Shown here piece after piece: positions 14,170-20,420 of a DNA stretch of 20,420 bases. Source of the stretch: Fluviibacter sp039805865 (GTDB taxonomy: Bacteria; Pseudomonadota; Gammaproteobacteria; Burkholderiales; Rhodocyclaceae); the NCBI GenBank assembly GCA_039805865.1, contig JBDLTI010000032.1, forward strand, positions 1 to 20,420, given 5' to 3'. The notes under the pieces are model-generated. The model worked only from the letters and a program-made list of their open reading frames with translations, was not told the origin of the DNA and did not search any database. Position numbers and translations under genes: made by a program. Position 1 is the stretch's first letter. Every line of letters starts with the position of its first letter.

Positions 14170-15397
14170 TTAGTACCTCTCGATACTTCATCAGACTACT
14201 CGACATAGATTCATTGAGACCAGGGGGGACTCGGGACCAAGGATACCCCTTTTCTGCACGCTTCTCTGCATAATCAAATAGGGACATCATGTACTGCTTA
14301 TCAAAACGGGATGTCGGTGCCTTGTGATTAAAGTCATCGGTTACAAATGCCATATTAAATCCAAAGCCATCCTGGCGTGCCGTGAGGTACGCCATGAAAA
14401 TATCGCCATCGCCATGTGAATGGGCAAACTGAGCCAGTGCTTGATTGGCAATGGCAAGCGTCTTGCGTTCAACCGTTTGATAGTTTTCTGCTTCCAGAAT
14501 GTCGTTGCGAATGAGATAGGCTTCCCGCTTACGGCCTTCCAGTAGCTTGTAGGCGCCTGTTTCATGAAACAAAGAGGCCGGGTAAATAAATACTTGCCGG
14601 CTTACGCCGCCATCGACATGCATCTCTTGGTAGTTCTTACCTTGATAGGCCGCATCGATCATGACCGGAGAAAAGAATCCCGGCAACGACGCAGAAGCAA
14701 GCATGACTTTTCTAAAGAGCTCCAGCGATTCGGGCGTGCCATAAGCGGCAATTTTTCCCATATTCCATATTATCGGCTGCCCTGTGTCCAGATTAGTGGT
14801 CGCGATAAGAAGCCAACGATTTTTAACCGCGTACTCACGTGCCACTTTGAGCAAAAGATCTGGCGTAATTTGCGCTGAAATCATGTTGTAGAGTGGGGTT
14901 GTATCACTCAGCCCATCTGAAAAAAGCACCGAGGCATACGAGCGTTTACGGTAAATATTGTCTGAGGTAATGCTGGTATATAACTGCTTGAGCGCCCCAT
15001 CGTATTCCGACCCCAGAAAAGCGAATGGTGCCATCAGCGCACCCGTGCTGACCCCGGTCACCATATTGAACTCTGGACGCGTACCATTTTTAGTCCAGCC
15101 ATTCAGAAGCCCAGCACCAAAAGCACCCCGGCTCCCGCCGCCCGAGATTGATAAGTAGTTAATAGGTGCACCGGGCGCATCCCGGTTCATGATCCGGAGC
15201 GAAGCTTCCAGGTCCTTCAGCAATGACTCAATGCCGCTGCGCTGATACGTGGCATAACGCACGCCCTTCATACCATCAATACTTGCCTCGTTAGCATAGA
15301 GCGGTGGTAACGCAGGCGCCCGCTCAAGATTTTTCCAGGCCGGTAATGCGCCAACGATAACAACTGCCAGCAACAGTCTGGCCAGACGATTTTTCAT
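14147..15397 (-). CDS. Patatin-like phospholipase, exported
   Basis: Patatin-family enzymes are Ser-Asp dyad acyl hydrolases acting on phospholipids. From ATG 15397 the protein has 416 residues and starts with a signal or anchor sequence (MKNRLARLLLAVVIVGALPA); the in-frame ATG at 15442 would put 15 unlikely residues in front. The oxyanion loop SGGGSRGAFGAG (about 85-96), the nucleophile elbow GVSTG (Ser117) and the catalytic Asp in HVDGGVS (D262) are all present, so it should be active. Localisation in the periplasm or on a membrane is inferred from the signal. Its last 23 bases overlap the msrAB start, which suggests coupled translation of a lipid hydrolase and a protein-repair enzyme. No clear ribosome binding site precedes the chosen start. 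Confidence 0.85.
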   Translation of the reverse strand: MKNRLARLLLAVVIVGALPAWKNLERAPALPPLYANEASIDGMKGVRYATYQRSGIESLLKDLEASLRIMNRDAPGAPINYLSISGGGSRGAFGAGLLNGWTKNGTRPEFNMVTGVSTGALMAPFAFLGSEYDGALKQLYTSITSDNIYRKRSYASVLFSDGLSDTTPLYNMISAQITPDLLLKVAREYAVKNRWLLIATTNLDTGQPIIWNMGKIAAYGTPESLELFRKVMLASASLPGFFSPVMIDAAYQGKNYQEMHVDGGVSRQVFIYPASLFHETGAYKLLEGRKREAYLIRNDILEAENYQTVERKTLAIANQALAQFAHSHGDGDIFMAYLTARQDGFGFNMAFVTDDFNHKAPTSRFDKQYMMSLFDYAEKRAEKGYPWSRVPPGLNESMSSSLMKYREVLNGDAAKK

Positions 15398-15484
15398 GGT
15401 GTTTTTTAATTTAGTGCATTCGCGTAAAATGAGAATGTACATTACTTACAGCGATAGGCTTAACATGCCATCGAGTAAGTAAGT

Positions 15485-15527
15485 GGGCGGGATTAACCAG
15501 TTCGCCCCGATTCTGGTTCGTTTTTTT
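15485..15527 (+). promoter_or_regulatory. Possible structured leader (hairpin or pseudoknot plus T-run) before the acyltransferase gene
   Basis: AACCAG (15495-15500) pairs with CTGGTT (15513-15518), two bases before seven T's (15521-15527), an attenuator-like arrangement. GGGCG (15485-15489) can also pair with CGCCC (15503-15507) in the first hairpin's loop, giving an H-type pseudoknot order. The ribosome site AGG (15529-15531) follows at once. The stems are only five to six pairs. Confidence 0.3.
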
Positions 15528-15538
15528 CAGGTCGCTTC

Positions 15539-16411
15539 ATGGCTAGTCGTTTCACAACATTTTTTGTTTTCGCCGTTTTCCGCCTGCTGGGGCTGCTTCC
15601 GCTCTTCGTTCTTCAGAAGATTGGGACATTTGTTGGCTGGATTGCCTGGGTGATGCCGGGCACCTACAAACGGCGCGCCGCTCAAAACATCGCTTTTGCT
15701 TACTCCGATGCGCCGCGCGCTTTACAAAAGCAATCGATGCAGCAAGTCTCACAAGCGTTTTTCGAGCTGCCCTATTTATGGTCACCGCGTAACGCCAATC
15801 ATTTGCAAGATCTGGTGGTCTGCGATGCATGGCCATTAATCGATGAGACGCTTGCTCAAGGGCGTGGACTTATTCTGATCTCTCCGCACATTGGTTGCTT
15901 TGAGATGCTTGGCCCAATCTACAGCCAACGACACAAGGCGACGGTCATTTTCAAAGAACCCCGTATGAAATGGCTGAGAGATCTGATTAATCGCATCAGG
16001 TTTTCTCCCCAATTAACCCTGGTTCCTGCCACGCAGGCGGGCGTTAAAGGCCTGGTCCGGACTTTAATGCGGGGGCAAACAATCGGTTTTCTGCCAGATC
16101 AGGTACCCACTGCGGGAGATGGCGTTTACGCACCTTTCTTTGGGCAGCCCGCATACACCATTACCCTAGTGCAGCGCATGCAGTCTTTACGGCAGACCCC
16201 CATCTTTACGGTAGGGCTGGAGCGGCTTGATCATGCGCAAGGGTATAAATTTCATGTCGTCCCCATGACGTCGCCGCTCTCTGAAGACCCGATTCAAGCG
16301 GCGACCCAAATGAATCAAGCCCTGGAGGCGATGATTCGCCGGATGCCCAGTCAGTATCTCTGGGGCTATAACCGTTACAAAAGACCCCGCCCGATAAAGA
16401 CAGCGCCATAA
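15539..16411 (+). CDS. LpxL/HtrB-family lysophospholipid acyltransferase (lipid A or ornithine-lipid type)
   Basis: This inner-membrane acyltransferase of the LpxL/HtrB group has 290 residues. An N-terminal hydrophobic anchor covers about 5-40 (VFAVFRLLGLLPLFVLQKIG, GWIAWVMPGTYKRRA). The catalytic HX4E motif is ISPHIGCFEM (H117, E122), and the downstream motif FLPDQVPTAGDGVYAPFFG is typical for late acyltransferases of lipid A synthesis. Family members use acyl-ACP to add a secondary acyl chain; which lipid A position is served cannot be told. AGG at 15529-15531 is the ribosome site, 7 bases from the ATG. It diverges from the patatin gene, with a 141-base gap between the two starts that holds a potential structured leader. 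Confidence 0.88.
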   Translation: MASRFTTFFVFAVFRLLGLLPLFVLQKIGTFVGWIAWVMPGTYKRRAAQNIAFAYSDAPRALQKQSMQQVSQAFFELPYLWSPRNANHLQDLVVCDAWPLIDETLAQGRGLILISPHIGCFEMLGPIYSQRHKATVIFKEPRMKWLRDLINRIRFSPQLTLVPATQAGVKGLVRTLMRGQTIGFLPDQVPTAGDGVYAPFFGQPAYTITLVQRMQSLRQTPIFTVGLERLDHAQGYKFHVVPMTSPLSEDPIQAATQMNQALEAMIRRMPSQYLWGYNRYKRPRPIKTAP

Positions 16412-16464
16412 ACTTGTTTGCAATGCGGCTTGCCGTACAGCGTAACGCTGGTTAGCATAGACAT

Positions 16465-16839
16465 ATGAAAAAATTTGCTCTGTTTACCGCCGCGGTTTTA
16501 ATGATGAGCGGTTGTGCCTCATTCGATATGTCTGCGAGCCATCTGCGCAATACCGTGCCGCGTTTCACAACGTTTAGCACCTTGAGCCCGCAGGCCATGA
16601 CCACCTGTATCGACAACGGCTGGGTTGCTTCCGGACATACCCGTCTGACAACGACTCGAACAGACACTGGTTATACATTGCAGTCCAACCAGAAATTGGT
16701 GCTAGATCATGAAAAGGTGCCCATGTACTTTGTGGATATCAACACCAGTCGAGAAGGGGCTTCGGTACGCTTTTACACCAATCGCGCCGATGAAATTGCC
16801 GATCGTTCCATGATCAGTATTATTCAGCGCTGCGATTAA
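16465..16839 (+). CDS. Small lipoprotein of unknown function
   Basis: The 124 residues begin with a lipoprotein signal, FTAAVLMMSGC, with lipidated C17 followed by Ala-Ser, predicting the outer membrane. The mature part is soluble-looking, with two further cysteines (C48 in TTCIDNGW and C123 in QRCD) that could form a disulfide. A short tract (RLTTTRTDTGYTLQS) suggests beta strands. I do not recognise a family. It starts 53 bases after the acyltransferase on the same strand; the gap holds a small hairpin (CAGCG-TAA-CGCTG, 16438-16450) without a T-run. No clear ribosome binding site is seen. Confidence is high that it is a gene, low on role. Confidence 0.8.
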   Translation: MKKFALFTAAVLMMSGCASFDMSASHLRNTVPRFTTFSTLSPQAMTTCIDNGWVASGHTRLTTTRTDTGYTLQSNQKLVLDHEKVPMYFVDINTSREGASVRFYTNRADEIADRSMISIIQRCD

Positions 16840-16911
16840 TGCCTGAGTCGGCTAAGAAATCCCATAAGCATTAAATGGTTTTGTCTAGTACGGCAAAGTA
16901 ATTCTGGACTT

Positions 16912-16932
16912 CGTGCCGAGTTGGGTATAAAT
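16912..16932 (+). promoter_or_regulatory. Candidate operator/promoter upstream of the winged-helix gene at 16967
   Basis: CGTGCCGA (16912-16919) and GGGTATAAAT (16923-16932) repeat the two blocks found at 10046-10076. Here they are 3 bases apart instead of 13, a difference of ten bases or about one helical turn. TATAAA can serve as a -10; no good -35 is visible. Confidence 0.28.
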
Positions 16933-16966
16933 TCTGCATATAACAAACTAAACATTACATACCCCC

Positions 16967-17314
16967 ATGGGACTCACAATGAAATCAAAAAATCCTTACG
17001 TACGCCTACTCAACTTCATGCGCGTTTCGAACAATGAAGATAGTGGTTTCAGCGGCTGCGAAGAAGTCATGGCCTATATGCACGAAGCCAATGCTCTGGG
17101 CAAGATCGTCAAGATCACTGACCTAGTACAAAGTCTGCAGTTTGGTACAGGCCCGACAGTGCATCGTAAAGTCACTGAGCTGCAAAGCCGCGGACTAATC
17201 GATATCAAGCGCTCGGCAACGGATGGTCGCGCAAAGTCTTTGGTACTATCTGACGCAGGCACGAAGCACCTTGAAGCGCGGAACAAAGCCATGAAGGTTG
17301 TTCTGCAAGGCTAA
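16967..17314 (+). CDS. MarR-like winged-helix transcriptional regulator
   Basis: The 115-residue protein carries a MarR-type winged helix: helices around KITDLVQSLQFG and GPTVHRKVTELQSRGLIDI (about 48-80), then a wing with DGRAKSLVLSDAGTKHLE, in which the DGR-x-K-x-L-x-LSDAG pattern is close to the MarR wing consensus. It is shorter than usual MarR proteins (about 140-150) and lacks much of the dimerisation helices, though the N-terminal helix (NPYVRLLNFMRVS) may contribute. The start could be ATG 16967 or ATG 16979, the latter with GGGA 6 bases upstream. The stop overlaps the start of the membrane-protein gene (TAATG), which suggests translational coupling and a shared function. Confidence 0.82.
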   Translation: MGLTMKSKNPYVRLLNFMRVSNNEDSGFSGCEEVMAYMHEANALGKIVKITDLVQSLQFGTGPTVHRKVTELQSRGLIDIKRSATDGRAKSLVLSDAGTKHLEARNKAMKVVLQG

Positions 17315-17811
17315 TGATGAACCCGCCCGAAGCTGGCAACGGGTCGGTTATCGATAAAAACGAACGATTCCGTCTGCCCTCTGGCAATATTGAGTACGGG
17401 CGGTCCCAGCCAAAACGGAAAGCACCCAAGCGCCGAGAATCGCAGCAGCTATTAAAGCGACTAGCCTTGGGGCTAGCGACATTTTTAGTGTCGTTAGTTA
17501 TGGTGGCTATTGTTTATGGTGTTGCCGTGTCTTCCGAGTTTCGTGATCTGACCCTAGAGAACGGAACAACGGCTGCAGTTGCCCTGTTAATTGGCTGCTT
17601 CACACTACCGCTCGCCACGCGAGTGACACTCAGTCGTCAGACAAACCTGCTGATATGCATAGCCGTGCTGGCAATCACGCCTTGGACTTATCAACTAGGC
17701 AACCAGCAAGAGCTTGCCGGCATGGATCTGGCACCCGGTTTCAATTTCGTGTTCGAGATTCTGCTCGCAGTATTGCTGTACCGCATTGCATCGATTTCAC
17801 GCAACCATTAA
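17314..17811 (+). CDS. Predicted four-helix inner-membrane protein of unknown function
   Basis: The 165 residues have a positively charged cytoplasmic N-terminus of about 48 residues (SQPKRKAPKRRESQQLLKR) and then four predicted membrane helices, near 49-71 (LALGLATFLVSLVMVAIVYG), 85-103 (TAAVALLIGCFTLPL), 110-128 (NLLICIAVLAITPW) and 142-160 (FNFVFEILLAVLLYRI). There are short loops and a C-terminal ISRNH. I do not recognise a family. It starts within the regulator's stop codon and is followed 2 bases after its stop by a 36-residue membrane peptide frame, so all three probably form one unit. By analogy, a MarR-like regulator coupled to a membrane protein often controls a transporter or stress response, but that is only inference here. 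Confidence 0.72.
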   Translation: MMNPPEAGNGSVIDKNERFRLPSGNIEYGRSQPKRKAPKRRESQQLLKRLALGLATFLVSLVMVAIVYGVAVSSEFRDLTLENGTTAAVALLIGCFTLPLATRVTLSRQTNLLICIAVLAITPWTYQLGNQQELAGMDLAPGFNFVFEILLAVLLYRIASISRNH

Positions 17812-17813
17812 AC

Positions 17814-17924
17814 GTGCCGGCCATTGTCTTTTTCGAACTCAGCATCGCGCTATTGTTAGTGCTAGGGGTATGGGGCTGGCTCTACTGGCACCGCCCACGT
17901 GATGACGATACCCCACCAGAATAG
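17814..17924 (+). CDS. Candidate 36-residue single-pass membrane micropeptide (GTG start)
   Basis: Two bases after the stop of the four-helix protein, a GTG opens a 36-residue frame with one strong helix (IVFFELSIALLLVLGVWGWLYW, about 4-25, broken here as IVFFELSIALLL and VLGVWGWLYW) and a charged tail RPRDDDTPPE. Hydrophobic helix, Trp/Tyr interface belt and charged tail are the classic shape of a small membrane protein. The frame is also open upstream inside the previous gene, but there it has the look of an out-of-frame shadow. No ribosome site precedes the GTG, so it would depend on coupling. It is too short for most gene finders. Confidence 0.5.
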   Translation: MPAIVFFELSIALLLVLGVWGWLYWHRPRDDDTPPE

Positions 17925-17928
17925 CGTT

Positions 17929-18705
17929 CTAAATACCTGTAAATTTTGGCGCCCGCTTATTGCGCAGCGCATCGAGTCCTTCGGCATAATCTGCGCTCGA
18001 ATAGACTTCTTTACGTAGCTCTTCTAAGCGCTCAAATTCAGAGGCCGACATCTCTCTAGCGCTTAACAACACATTAATCATTTCTTTTGTTGCCCGAATT
18101 GTTAACGGGGCATTGCTACCTATCTGCTCCGCTAAACTAATACAAAATGATTCCAAGGCTGCCGTGGGCACGACATGATTAATCGCTCCCGCACTAGCTA
18201 AACGTTCTGCCGGCATCGGTGCAGCTGTAAAAAGAAGTTCCTTAAGCAACTGCGGCGTCAATGATCGGGTGAAGGTTGATAAGCCATTAATGTTGTACGG
18301 CACACCCAGACGGGCGGGCGTTAGGGCGAATGTTGTCCCGGTTGCAGCTACCACAATGTCACAGGCGAGCGCGAGTTCACAAGCGCCACCCCATACCGTC
18401 CCCTCAATCATGGCAATGACCGGAGCCGGAAAATTATGCAAGGCGCGCGTCATGCTCGGCAGTATTTCAGCCCAACACAAAGGGTCCTGCCCCGCTGGAG
18501 GCAGCTCGTCAACATCATGGCCTGCTGACCAAACGTGGGCGCCCGGATTCGCTCTTAAAATAACCGCTCGCACCCTGCTTTCTGCAGCCATATTCAGCAG
18601 TTCTGTCAGCCGCTGAAAAAAGGCCTCGTTCAAAACGTTGCGCCGAGCATCATTATTCATGGTGATAACGCCAAGATCACCCCTAAGCGAATACAGCAGT
18701 GGCAT
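17929..18705 (-). CDS. scpB: Methylmalonyl-CoA decarboxylase, ScpB-like (crotonase superfamily)
   Basis: The 258-residue protein closely recalls E. coli ScpB (YgfG), which decarboxylates methylmalonyl-CoA to propionyl-CoA. Landmarks are FSAGHD-like VWSAGHDVDELP (H63), MIEGTVWGGACELALACDI with the oxyanion-hole glycines (about 105-110), TPARLGVPYNI (Y137), the tail pattern ELLFTAAPMPAERL, and the end YAEGLDALRNKRAPKFTGI. H63 and Y137 correspond to residues important in E. coli. I used ATG 18705; the same frame is open further upstream, but that part overlaps nfsB and is a shadow. It starts 10 bases after the nfsB stop on the same strand. No scpA (mutase) or scpC is nearby. Another enoyl-CoA hydratase-type activity remains possible. 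Confidence 0.86.
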   Translation of the reverse strand: MPLLYSLRGDLGVITMNNDARRNVLNEAFFQRLTELLNMAAESRVRAVILRANPGAHVWSAGHDVDELPPAGQDPLCWAEILPSMTRALHNFPAPVIAMIEGTVWGGACELALACDIVVAATGTTFALTPARLGVPYNINGLSTFTRSLTPQLLKELLFTAAPMPAERLASAGAINHVVPTAALESFCISLAEQIGSNAPLTIRATKEMINVLLSAREMSASEFERLEELRKEVYSSADYAEGLDALRNKRAPKFTGI

Positions 18706-18715
18706 CACGCATGAC

Positions 18716-19369
18716 TCACAATTTAGTAATGACAGCAGATTCCGGTAATCGGGACTTTGGCAAGCCGGCATTGAAGTCCTGTTCGGACTTGCGACCCAAT
18801 GCCACAATGACCTGACTGGCCAAACCCTGTGCTTCCAGATCAAGCGCTTGATCCATAGCGGCTGCATCGAACCCCTCTATGGGACAAGCATCAATGCCCA
18901 TCTCGGCCGCGCCCAGAAGCAGAAAGCCCAGCGCAATATACACCTGACGCGCCGACCATTGCAGAAGCCCTACAGCGCTTTGCTCATGCTTTTGAACATA
19001 ACCAGAACGCACCTTATGCTGGTTTAAACGAGCATCTTCTGTGGCTAGGCGGCCATCTTTAGTTTCCTGATCCAGCACCTGCTGCAAATACACCTCATCC
19101 ATTCGCGTCCGAGCGCACATGACAACCACCAAAGCGGCATTTTTAATTTTCGGCTCGTTATAAGCAAAATCACCCGAGGTGCCAGCAGCCACCTTTGCCT
19201 TGGCGGCTTCAGAGCTGGCTAAAAAGAAATGCCAGGGCTGTGCATTGGTTGAAGAAGGACTCATGCGCAGCAATGCACAAACCGCATCCACTTGCTCCTG
19301 ACTCAATTGGCAGGCCGGATCAAAGGCCTTAGTCGTTTTACGTTGCTGGGTCAAATCAACAATATGCAT
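18716..19369 (-). CDS. nfsB: NAD(P)H nitroreductase / dihydropteridine reductase, NfsB-type
   Basis: NfsB is an FMN-dependent, oxygen-insensitive nitroreductase and dihydropteridine reductase of the cytoplasm. The 217 residues match the family throughout: RKTTKAFDP near the N-terminus (the R-x-S/T-T-K-x-F flavin motif), SPSSTNAQPWHFFLAS (FMN contacts), DQETKDGRLAT, WSARQVYIALGFLLLGAAEMGIDACPIEGFD and the end DFNAGLPKSRLPES. AAGGA on the minus strand (about 19378-19382) lies 8 bases before the ATG, a good ribosome site. It heads a two-gene unit with the scpB-like gene and diverges from the AddB-like gene with a 75-base gap. Confidence 0.93.
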   Translation of the reverse strand: MHIVDLTQQRKTTKAFDPACQLSQEQVDAVCALLRMSPSSTNAQPWHFFLASSEAAKAKVAAGTSGDFAYNEPKIKNAALVVVMCARTRMDEVYLQQVLDQETKDGRLATEDARLNQHKVRSGYVQKHEQSAVGLLQWSARQVYIALGFLLLGAAEMGIDACPIEGFDAAAMDQALDLEAQGLASQVIVALGRKSEQDFNAGLPKSRLPESAVITKL

Positions 19370-19444
19370 TTGTAGTTTCCTTACACGCTTTCAGAGCACG
19401 CTAAGCTTGCTTCAGCTAGTATATTAACCGGATAAGACACGCTC

Positions 19445-20420
19445 ATGACAGATCTCGATTTATATACGCTTACGCCAGTTTCGATGACAGACATACCTGC
19501 GGATTCGCCTATTGTCTGCGCTACGCTCCGCCTGGCTCAAACCCTGTCTCTTGCGCACGATAAGCAAAAGCAGGCGGGTTCAGGTTGGCGCACACTCAAA
19601 GCAATGACCCTTGGTCAATGGCTTGGCAATTTACACGATGCACTTGCTCTACGCGGCAAGGCACCCGCCGCGCTAAACCATCTACGTGTTTTGAATCCCT
19701 TTCAAGAACAATTGGTCTGGGAGTCAGTGATTCAATTTCAGATCGATACGTCCACAGAAGCGCTTTTCGATCTGCAAGCGCTGGCTGCTCATGCCTCACA
19801 AGCGCATAAGCTTTCAATCGAATGGAACATCCCGGTTGATGGCAGCGACCAGGGCAGCGAGGAACAACAGCAATTTCATCAATGGCAAATTGCCTTCAGA
19901 GCTTACTGCCAGGAAAAAAAGCTCATCGACGGCGCCAGTCTTCACGCACAGCTGATCGACCACCTGCCTGAGGTTGATCACGCGTTGCTTCCAAGCCAGC
20001 TCTGTTTCGCGGGTTTTGACCACTACACCGCACTAGAAAAAAAACTGCATGCCCAACTCGATGCCCGCGGCATTAGGGTTTCTGCGATTGACCAAGCAAG
20101 GCGCCCGGGTCATGTCTCGCACGTCCGTCCGTCGGACATCGGACAAGAATGTCTCACAATTGCCGCTTGGGCTCGGGAGCAATTGTCCAACAATCCACAA
20201 GCACGTCTTGGCATTGTGGCCCCCGATCTTGAGACCTATCAACAGCCCTTACAAGATGCACTAGAGGACATGCTCACACCCGAGCATATCTTTGCCCGTA
20301 ATGCACACCAGCCGCGGCCATTCAACATCAGCCTCGGGCAGGCTTTATCCAGCACGCCCATCGTTCAGTGCGCCCTCACGCTACTACAACTGATCGGTAC
20401 ACGGCAGGACATTGATCAGT
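19445..20420 (+). CDS. AddB-like probable DNA repair protein (3' truncated)
   Basis: From ATG 19445 a frame stays open for 325 codons to the right edge. The protein begins MTDLDLYTLTPVSM and has a conserved helicase-like inactive N-terminal half in the style of AddB: WRTLKAMTLGQWLGNLHDALALRG, NPFQEQLVWESVI, QLCFAGFDHYTALEKKL and ECLTIAAWAREQL...ARLGIVAPDLETYQ. This matches the group of roughly 900-residue 'probable DNA repair proteins' (TIGR03623) that carry a C-terminal PD-(D/E)XK nuclease and usually sit beside a UvrD/AddA-type helicase in betaproteobacteria. The nuclease part would be outside the window. Only short internal fragments would be noticed by a simple frame search because the gene is cut. 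The ribosome site is weak (GGATAAG, 12 bases upstream). Confidence 0.82.
   Translation, partial: MTDLDLYTLTPVSMTDIPADSPIVCATLRLAQTLSLAHDKQKQAGSGWRTLKAMTLGQWLGNLHDALALRGKAPAALNHLRVLNPFQEQLVWESVIQFQIDTSTEALFDLQALAAHASQAHKLSIEWNIPVDGSDQGSEEQQQFHQWQIAFRAYCQEKKLIDGASLHAQLIDHLPEVDHALLPSQLCFAGFDHYTALEKKLHAQLDARGIRVSAIDQARRPGHVSHVRPSDIGQECLTIAAWAREQLSNNPQARLGIVAPDLETYQQPLQDALEDMLTPEHIFARNAHQPRPFNISLGQALSSTPIVQCALTLLQLIGTRQDIDQ

Noticed and set aside
16438..16450. Hairpin CAGCG-TAA-CGCTG after the acyltransferase as a terminator
   Set aside because: It has five pairs and no following T-run. It may be a chance palindrome.
18706..18867. N-terminal extension of the ScpB-like frame
   Set aside because: The extra 54 codons overlap the nfsB C-terminus on the same strand in another frame and have no resemblance to the family; the ATG at 18705 fits the family start.

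Overview
The window looks like chromosomal DNA of a betaproteobacterium of moderate G+C content. The evidence is gene content, not a marker gene: tolQRAB-pal-cpoB followed by queE-queC and then tRNA-Lys genes, a Neisseria PilB-like methionine sulfoxide reductase fusion, and at the right edge an AddB-like protein of the kind usually seen in betaproteobacteria. Genus cannot be assigned from this stretch.

Layout. (1) 1-4719, + strand: the Tol-Pal envelope system (tolQ cut by the left edge, tolR, tolA, tolB, pal, cpoB), which draws energy from the proton gradient to constrict the outer membrane at division. (2) 4726-6082, + strand: queE and queC for 7-deazaguanine/queuosine precursor synthesis, tightly packed behind cpoB. 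(3) 6098-8260, - strand: ovoA, the ovothiol synthase with fused methyltransferase. (4) 8315-8592: a strong promoter, tandem tRNA-Lys(UUU) and tRNA-Lys(CUU), and a clear terminator. (5) 8648-10012: a CycA-like amino-acid permease. (6) 10104-10847: a small winged-helix protein next to a short BLUF blue-light photoreceptor, convergent and overlapping with a Cds1-type cysteine desulfhydrase (10837-11928, - strand). (7) 12105-12716: a lipoprotein with a duplicated domain, ending in a bidirectional terminator shared with the next unit. (8) 12760-15397, - strand: a patatin-like phospholipase and, overlapping its end, an MsrA-thioredoxin-MsrB fusion lipoprotein. (9) 15539-17924, + strand: an LpxL-type acyltransferase, a small lipoprotein, then a winged-helix regulator / four-helix membrane protein / 36-residue membrane peptide unit. 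(10) 17929-19369, - strand: scpB-like decarboxylase behind nfsB. (11) 19445 to the right edge, + strand: an AddB-like DNA repair protein cut by the window.

How they work together. Left of about 6.1 kb the window is conserved housekeeping DNA. To the right it is a mosaic of short units with a recurring thiol/redox and envelope theme: ovothiol synthesis, cysteine desulfhydration, periplasmic methionine sulfoxide repair, a nitroreductase, a patatin phospholipase and a lipid A acyltransferase. I see no insertion sequence, integrase, CRISPR array or phage gene.

The observations most worth following are the unusual MsrA-Trx-MsrB domain order, the winged-helix/BLUF pair, the winged-helix/membrane protein/micropeptide unit, a 5' leader before the acyltransferase that could fold as a pseudoknot followed by seven T's, and a possible leaderless tolB transcript. 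No gap longer than 300 bases lacks a gene; the longest (11929-12104) holds divergent promoters and an inverted repeat.
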